From Adenanthera pavonina (lineage: Eukaryota > Streptophyta > Magnoliopsida > Fabales > Fabaceae): 64,000 nucleotides of DNA. Location of the stretch: assembly GCA_026686845.1 (NCBI GenBank), contig JAIVEN010000010.1, positions 36,492,001-36,556,000 on the forward strand. The letters are read 5' to 3'. This document shows, piece by piece, positions 56,965-64,000 of this stretch (the first letter of the stretch is position 1; each line of letters starts with the position of its first letter). Both the position numbers and the translations under genes were made by a program. Under the pieces are notes generated by a model. That model was not told where the DNA came from. It saw only the letters and a list, made by a program, of their open reading frames with translations, and searched no databases.

Positions 56965-57255
56965 ATGACATTTTACATTTCAAAAGGCATTTTTTATCCA
57001 ATTATTATTACTATTATTTTTTTCATTTCAATCCATTGTGCATACAATCAAGCTAGAGTCAACCTAATGCAGAATGTCAACAAGCAATTAATCTTTTTAT
57101 ATGTGCAGTCATCACGAGTGACAAATGTCAATCTGCTTATGGGAGACCTTCATGATTACCACATACAATACCAATGCCAGCTGTGGAAGAACCTTTTCTC
57201 TTTCATGTCTAAAACAAGTAATAGCTCTTGTCATAAGACTCATCAGTTGAATTAA
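56965..57255 (+). CDS. Possible small secreted protein, weakly S-protein-homolog-like
   Basis: An ATG-initiated 96-residue ORF in AT-rich DNA. The first about 25 residues (MTFYISKGIFYPIIITIIFF, then ISIHCA) look like a signal peptide. The rest (ARVNLMQNVNKQLIFLYVQS, LLMGDLHDYHIQ, QLWKNLFSF) distantly recalls the pattern of plant self-incompatibility S1-type secreted proteins (N-x-L core, GD/Q segment, aromatic W/F..LF block), but it is short for the family and lacks the usual cysteine and tryptophan placement. It may be a truncated relic or a chance ORF. Function is not asserted. Confidence 0.22.
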   Translation: MTFYISKGIFYPIIITIIFFISIHCAYNQARVNLMQNVNKQLIFLYVQSSRVTNVNLLMGDLHDYHIQYQCQLWKNLFSFMSKTSNSSCHKTHQLN

Positions 57256-59251
57256 TGAGATTCCATTTGTATTGTTATGGTGTTCATATGGATAGATTTG
57301 TTACCTTAACACATATATCACAAATTCAAACAATTCATTCTTTCTCGTGCATATAAATAGAAACATTTTAAAAATAAAATAATTAATATTTCAAAAACTT
57401 ATAAAATGTAACCTATATCTAGGATTATAGAAAACTTGTAGAATGTAACTAATAAAAATAACCGGGAAATAAGATACTCCATCTGATTTACACAAATCTA
57501 GAAATATAGTTACAAGTAGTTGGGAGCATTCAATTTGTTAGAAATTCAAAATAGTTTTTTAAATTGCCTCCATTTAATGTTTAATACTTGTATCTTGTAA
57601 TTAATGAAAATAATTATTTATTTAATAAAAAATAAAATGAGAAAAATAAATAAATGTATCGGATAACTCATTTCTTTATTTTATATTTAGAAATAGAAAA
57701 AAAATCTCATTTATATTATATACATGGGAACAAAGGAAGTATATCTTATAAGTTAATTATAAAGAAATTCTACAATCATTAACACTATTTTAATTTAAAT
57801 AGACTATGATTGATTGTATGTTGAAAGTGACAAAGTCACTTCAGTGATATTTGATGGGAAAAAAAGAACAAGGATAAGATAGCAACGCAACGCAACTTGA
57901 AATTTAAGGCTGTCGTCCAAGGCAATTTGGAAGATGAGAATAACAATTGCCTATTTGGATTCGCTTCGTAGGCACTTATGAGAGCATATAAATGGTTATA
58001 TGAAAAAACTACTAAATGCAAACTGTTTTTAATAAGTATTTATGTCTCAAATAAATACTTATAAAAGAAGCTGATTTTTTCTATTTATGATAATTACTCA
58101 TCATCTTATAATCACTTATTTCATTTTTTTTCTTCTTATTATCCACCTAATAATCACTTAAACCCCTAATACCCAAACACATTTCTCTTTTCAAAATCAC
58201 TCATGGGATAAAAATATCCAAATATAAATTACTTTTGACATAATTACTTATTCTTATAATCTATTATGAATAAGTACTTATTCTCATAATCATTTATACA
58301 TAAATCAATCTAAACACACCCTAAGTAATTGAAAATATGACATTTTTTAAATATTAAATTGCAATCTTATCACCCACATACACAAGGGAAGAGCTAAAAA
58401 TATTAATAGTAGTGGACATGGGTTTTCTTTTCTTTTTGGAGAATTTTTAGCCAGAACTTGAGATTTTTTTATCTTAACTAACAATTGGAAATTAATTCCT
58501 ATTAAGATGAAAAAACTATTAAAGTAGGTTTTATCTCTTTCAATAAATTTTTTTTATAATCATCATTATATAATTAAAAGGAAAATGGAGCCATACTGTG
58601 CATTAATTAAACAGTGCGGCTCCACCCCCGAGCTATGTGCCTTTTTTATTTTCTATTTTCTTTTTTATTTAAGTGGATCCCATTTTTTCTCATTTATTAT
58701 TTTTTTTAGTAGGTGGAGTCAATCTTTTATCAATTTTTTTAGTTGGTCCACATCGTTTTTTTTTTGTCAATTTCAATCTCTTTTAATTCTAAAATCTATA
58801 TTAATTTTAATCAATATCATTTGACTTCATTTTTTTGGAGTCAGTGATGAGATTATTTTTTTAATTCAATATATTTTGAAACTAAATAAAATACTATCCG
58901 TGTTCCTTCTCGTGTAGGGGGAGAGAAATCTAGTTTATTTTAAAATTAAAGAAACTTTATATGGGGTTTATTAATCATTAATCACTAATTAATCAGTATC
59001 CATAAACCTATCGTACTTTGGAATAAGCCTTTTTTAGAGGGTAAATAAAATTGCTCTTCCATTATAAATTGGGCCCAATCAAATTTGGGCCCATGTGGAA
59101 TTCTTCACTGGACTTGATGTTAACATTTTCTGTCACAGTCTTCTACAATGAAACTGGATAATTTGTTATTGTCGATATTAAAATCGGGATTAAGAAATCA
59201 TATATCATAAAGCCGTCATCAAAGTGTTTGCCAGAGTAAATTATTAATTTA
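57256..59251. other. Intergenic, no confident gene; two MITE candidates
   Basis: 57477-57739 is bounded by TA with CTCCATCTG and CAAAGGAAG ends, a weak Stowaway candidate. About 57945-58322 has GCCTATTTGGATT and AATCTAAACACACCCT as loosely complementary ends. The remainder is AT-rich without coding signals; the Phe-rich ORF at 58585-58824 is compositional. Confidence 0.45.
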
Positions 59252-59522
59252 CTTTCTCATCCAAAATATAAGTTATTTTTTAAAATATTTTTTAAACTAA
59301 AATATAAATCTTTTTTAAGTAAAGTTAAAATTATTAATAATTTTTTTAATTTACTATTATCATTAATTAACTTATGAGAAAGAAAATTATTTTAAAAATT
59401 ATATTTATTAAGGATAATATTAGTAAAAACAATATAAGTTTTTTACAAATTTAAGCAGTCTAATTATCTTTTTTAATTTGTGTACATTTTATAAAAAAAA
59501 ATTATATTTTGAATCAGAGGAG
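59252..59522. mobile_element. Stowaway-like MITE
   Basis: The left end CTTTCTCATCCAAAATATAA and right end (reverse complement CTCCTCTGATTCAAAATATA) are similar, and TA flanks both ends (59250-59251, 59523-59524). Length 271 bp. Confidence 0.65.
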
Positions 59523-59524
59523 TA

Positions 59525-62269
59525 ATAGTTAAAATTAAAATATATAATTGTAAATGTAATTTTCATTGACTTTTTTTTGCGGAAGTCCTGACTTTCCAAA
59601 AAGCTTATGAAACAAAATTATTCTAAAAGAATGTTTAAAATAATATTTATTGAAATTTTGATAATGACTATAAATTATTAATCAGTATCTGGAATTTTTG
59701 TTAAAAACATGATCAATTTCTAAAATTAGACAGGAAGGAGTGACTAAATTACATTTTAACACAGGAAAATAGCATTCAATCTCTCGTTAAAATTAAATTG
59801 TTTAGTTATTTTATATATGCTTTTGTACAAAGATATGGTGATGAGGATGTTTTCATACAAAGATTTAACTGTGTCCTGTTGAAAAAATTTTATTATTCTT
59901 TTAATTATTTATCAAGAATAAACAGGAAGCTCGAAATGAAAAAAATATATGCATTCAATTAAATCCTATATAAACAGCAAATTAGATAAGAATGTTAAAA
60001 GTTTGTTGCGTACACGGCAGTACATATATGACGTCTGCCTAACTTTTTTTTTAATTTTTAACCCAGCCTTCACTTAGGATGTTCAATTGACTTGTTTGAA
60101 TTGGTCTTTACATTCTGATAAAAAAAAAAAGGTCTTTGTACATTTTTTTTATAAAAAAATTAAATATTCAAGTTATCTGTAATCTCCGCAGTACATCAAT
60201 ATTTTAAAAGTAAAAGTAACTTTTATATCATCTCTCTTTTAATATGTACAAAATAATTATATATTCTATAACTTGAAACAAACAGCTTTCACACTGATAT
60301 AGTTAAAAAAAATTAGATGACAGATTTTAATTTTTTAATTGTTTTTTAGATAATAATTCTATCATATTTAAAATAATTAAATCAGTAACTCTTTTTTTTT
60401 TCATTGTGGTTATCTGAAGATGAAATCCTTTGATTAACTATAGGAAAATTCTTTTTAATTTTACTTATTTAGTGTTTTAGATATCTTATTTCTTGTTAGT
60501 TTATATTTCCTATTTTATATGATAGCTTTTTGTTTCATTGGAACTTTTTCATCCAATTATTATAAAGCTAAAATATTTTTTAAGATAGTTTATACTGCTC
60601 ACAACAATTTTATTGGGTACTGTTTCAAGAAAAATCTTCACCATTTTTTCTCAAATGATAATAACGACTTTTTATAATAGAAATAACTAAACTTTTAAAT
60701 TAAAGTATAATTATATGTTTTAAAGGGACCAACCTCCAATGTTTTGTAAAATAACTAAATATTTCTTAATATATGTAAAAGTGTAAAATACTATTATAAG
60801 CACAGAATCAATATTTAGAATAGTGGAAATTGTCATTAGAAAGTCTTTACGTATATGAATTTCAATTTGATTTAATTAGAGTCTAGTGCTATCAATATCA
60901 ATATAAGAAATATAACAAGGCACAACGTTTATATTTTATGAATTATTTAACTCATTTTTAAAAACTTTATATATACAATATGCATGATTCACATTTACAT
61001 GCATATTAAAAAAATGCAAATTCAATAATGTATATTTTTTGTCAATTCATCTTTTAAATTTTAATTCGTAGTAAAATAATATTGTACTAATATTTCTCAT
61101 ACTAATTTATTAATATAAATAAAATATAACAATATAATAATAGTTTAACATTAAATTATCATGATTATCAAGTCCTTAGTTCTCACAAATTTTTATGCCA
61201 TCATAAAGATATTTTTATGGTTAAAAATGTATACTATTTTAACATTAAAAGAAAGCTAAATAATTTTTTGACAATAAATAGTTTAATATTTAAGAAATTA
61301 CATTTTTACTTTAATTTTTACTTTTAGAAATTTAAAATTAATGCTTAAAAAGTTTATTTATATATTTATATTAAGTCAGTCTATGAGTGTGTCTTCAAAA
61401 CCATGCATTAACTCAAAGATAATTATTACAATTTCTGATTTTCATTGTTAAAATATGTTGTGGTTTCCTTTCTTGAAAATTTTTTCTTTCTAAAATCGTA
61501 TTTTATATTTATGCTCTTCTTTAAAGAAGATTCCATGAATGGAACTTTGGAACATAAAACCCAATTGCAGCCAAAGATTAAAGAAGCACATCACAATCCA
61601 ATCCACGCACCTTAGACTTAAATTAATCACACTTTCAATCAATTTGTTTATATTAATTTTGTACAAAACTTATTAGTAAACCACGTTTTTGTTTTGTTAA
61701 TGATACCAAATTTATTCTAGACATGGACGGTTTGTTTAGAATATTAATTATGGAGTTCGTTAGATGAATTTCTTTATTAAAATTGTTTCAAATTTCTAGT
61801 TGGAAGATTTAAATTTAGTTTTTGATTTTAGTAATTCATTCTTGACATAAAATTTATTTTAATAGATTTGAATTTTTTTAATATATAGTTATTCATATCA
61901 AAATCTGAAGAATTCATGGCTAACAAAACAAGAATGATAAAGAAGTTGCATGCGCATTAGTACTTATTTCCATATTTGGAAGCTAAACACATGCGTCTCA
62001 TTTAAGTTATTCCCACTGAAAAATGATTTAATCTTTTAAGATTTTGGTATTAGGTTCTCCGCATTAAGGATTTCTTAATCAAAAGTTAAAGATCAATTAA
62101 TTTAAATGGTAAAAATTATCGAAATGGATTTTACTTCTTCTAACAAAATTTTTTTTATGCACAGTTAATAATTAAATTTAGGACAATATATTTAAGAGAT
62201 TCAACTATCTACAACTACATCAGTATTTTGATATCAGGTTCTTCTCCTTAATGCACACACACAGCCTTA
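59525..62269. other. Intergenic, no gene seen
   Basis: A very AT-rich stretch with poly-A/T runs. I found no ORF, RNA gene or bounded transposon that can be supported. Confidence 0.6.
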
Positions 62270-62851
62270 GGGTCTGTTTGGTATCGCTTTTCAAACTCCG
62301 TTTCTAATCCAAAACCACTTCTCCCATTTTTTTGTGAATGTTTGGGTGTTAAAATGAGTTTTGGTTGCCACCGTGATTTTTGTTGAAAACGGAATTGAAG
62401 GAGAAGCAGTTCGGTTGATGCTTTTTCGTTCTGCTTTTTCATTTTTTCCTGTATTTATTTTAAAATCAGATAAAAATAGACCAATAAAAATAATAAAAAA
62501 AAATTAGTAAAATAAAATTTTCATAAAATATCTCCTATTTATTAACTAAAATGTTCCTTCAAAATTTTAATTTTTATAGATCATGACCTGTAAAAAAATA
62601 TTATATCAGATATATTATGTTCTCAATTAAATAAATGTAAATTAAATTTTAGTCAAAGTAAATTAAATTAATCATAAAATAGAGTTTAAACTCAATTTAG
62701 AGAAAAAAATTATGAATTTTATTAAAATCAATTTTTAAATAAGTTATCTAAATATAAACACATTAGTTTAAAACTAATTTTTATTATAATTAAGTTACAA
62801 AATTAATTATATTAAAACTTATTTTTAATTAGCTGAAAATCAAACGCACCA
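62270..62851. mobile_element. Tourist-like (PIF/Harbinger) element
   Basis: GGGTCTGTTTGGT at the left pairs imperfectly (9 of 13) with the right end (reverse complement TGGTGCGTTTGAT). TTA lies directly outside both ends (62267-62269 and 62852-62854). Length 582 bp, AT-rich, no transposase. Confidence 0.55.
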
Positions 62852-62854
62852 TTA

Positions 62855-64000
62855 TTATTACTTTCAGTGAACAGGATGTTTTAAACGCTGGCCGATTCAT
62901 CATTCCTTGACCTTTTTCTCTCTTTTTCTAATAACTTTGAGAGAAGTTTCCAGCCGGACAAGATCTCGGTTTGTCAGTTTTCTATTGAACCATTCATAGC
63001 AATGCGTATAACCACTGTTATTAACTCTTATGATAAAACAGAAATGAGTTGTGATCATCGAACAGGGTTCAATTATTTGATATAATAAAAAAAATACACA
63101 CAAACATATATTACAAACAACCTTATTTTTAATATTTAAGTGTATTGAATAATAATAATTAAAAAATATAATCAATATTGTTAAAAATCCTTTTTTATAA
63201 CATACAGCCAAGCGGCTGTTTATAGTCTTTTCATAGAAAACCAACCAATGGGTGCCACGTTTCACTACCTTCCCCGAAATTACTACTTCATCCCTAGGCT
63301 TTAGGCTCCACATGTAGCATGTATAAGACCTCTGTACTCTTGGATATATTTAATAAAAATATTATTTATTAAATTCATCCAAGTGATTTTAAAACACTTG
63401 GTCAAAAGAAAAATGTGAGGAAATTTAATTATATGTCTTTCTTTTCTTTCATGAACAATTACATGTCTTTCTTACTTCTAAAGAAAACCTACATTATCTT
63501 TCACAAAACTAAAAGAAGTTTTACCACTAAACTAATATCATCAATCAACTATAATATTCTAAAGTAGCAAAGTTTATAAAGTAATTATTATTCTAAATTT
63601 CATAAGCTCACTAAAATATGAAATGGTTAAATAAGTAAAATATTCATAATTTAAGTTTTTATAACATTAATTATCAACCAATATAAATTATCAATTTAAC
63701 AATAATATTTAAATTAAATAATATTTATAATTAAATCTTAGAATAAAAATTTTTATTTTTAGTCATTCTAGGCATGTTATGGGTAGATGAAATGATTTTA
63801 ATTCAAATCTTCTATGTTAAAAACAACTATACTTCTAATACATTTAAATGATTTAGAATTATATTAAGAGGAAGCTTTATTAGCAAATTGATTTTTTTGG
63901 GGGTTATTTTATCATTTTTTTCCAACAATGACAACATGTTTTCAAGGAAAAATAATAAAAATTAGTTTAGCTATAGGTAAAATTTATTTTTTATATTTTA
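62855..64000. other. Intergenic to window end, no confident gene
   Basis: An ATG-initiated 137-residue minus-strand ORF (62900-63313) has a basic C-terminus and a hydrophobic AT-rich middle, but no family resemblance. A TTATAAAAAAGG motif near 63190-63201 on the minus strand could be a promoter. The rest is AT-rich filler. Confidence 0.45.

Noticed and set aside
62900..63313. 137-residue minus-strand ORF starting MWSLKPRDEVV
   Set aside because: No recognised domain, an AT-driven hydrophobic middle, and no supporting neighbours; probably a chance ORF or part of a promoter region.
1..64000. CRISPR arrays, bacterial operons, plasmid origins or organelle insertions
   Set aside because: The window is nuclear plant DNA; no direct-repeat/spacer arrays, prokaryotic genes, tRNA/rRNA genes or plastid/mitochondrial gene fragments were recognised.

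Overview
The window is nuclear DNA of a flowering plant, most likely a eudicot; the species cannot be named from the sequence. Evidence: very AT-rich intergenic DNA with long (TA)n and (AC)n microsatellites, plant-specific gene families (OVATE-family repressor, U-box/ARM E3 ligase, CBL-interacting kinase, AZG purine permease), many Stowaway- and Tourist-type MITEs, and a Ty3/gypsy element with the plant Tat-lineage layout. Coding density is low: four confident host genes (about 6.3 kb of coding sequence) in 64 kb. All four read as a single uninterrupted exon.

Layout: 71-1871 is a non-autonomous CACTA-like transposon with dense subterminal hairpin arrays. 1872-8963 is intergenic with microsatellites and a Stowaway MITE. 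8964-10145 (-) encodes an OVATE-family repressor. 14803-16851 (-) encodes a PUB16-type U-box E3 ligase. 16852-30187 is gene-free DNA with MITEs, a hAT-like element nested in a Stowaway relic (8-bp target-site duplication) and a perfect 34-bp inverted repeat. 30188-31519 (+) encodes a CIPK/SnRK3 kinase. 33331-34855 is a 1.5-kb solo LTR (target-site duplication GTTTG). 36970-38673 (-) encodes an AZG1-type adenine/guanine permease. 39539-40059 is a solo LTR (ACTCT) of the same family as the complete element downstream. 40060-45584 holds further MITEs, two of them almost back to back.

45585-55963 is a complete 10.4-kb Ty3/gypsy Tat-lineage retrotransposon flanked by the 5-bp duplication GGGTT. 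It has two 517-bp LTRs, a primer-binding site, decayed gag, protease, RT-RNaseH, a second RNase H and integrase. Downstream are a tandem-repeat spacer and an antisense gene that contains a GT-AG intron. Its RT region carries an exact 561-bp tandem triplication, and the reading frames hold many stops and frameshifts, so it is not autonomous. 55964-64000 has no confident gene, only more MITEs and one small secreted-protein-like ORF.

The four host genes share no pathway and are ordinary independent plant loci. They act in transcriptional repression of growth, ubiquitination, calcium-regulated phosphorylation and purine/cytokinin-base transport. I see no previously undescribed multi-gene system. 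The most unusual structures are the in-frame RT triplication, the spliced antisense gene inside the retrotransposon, the nested transposons with intact duplications, and the perfect hairpin at 28826-28920.
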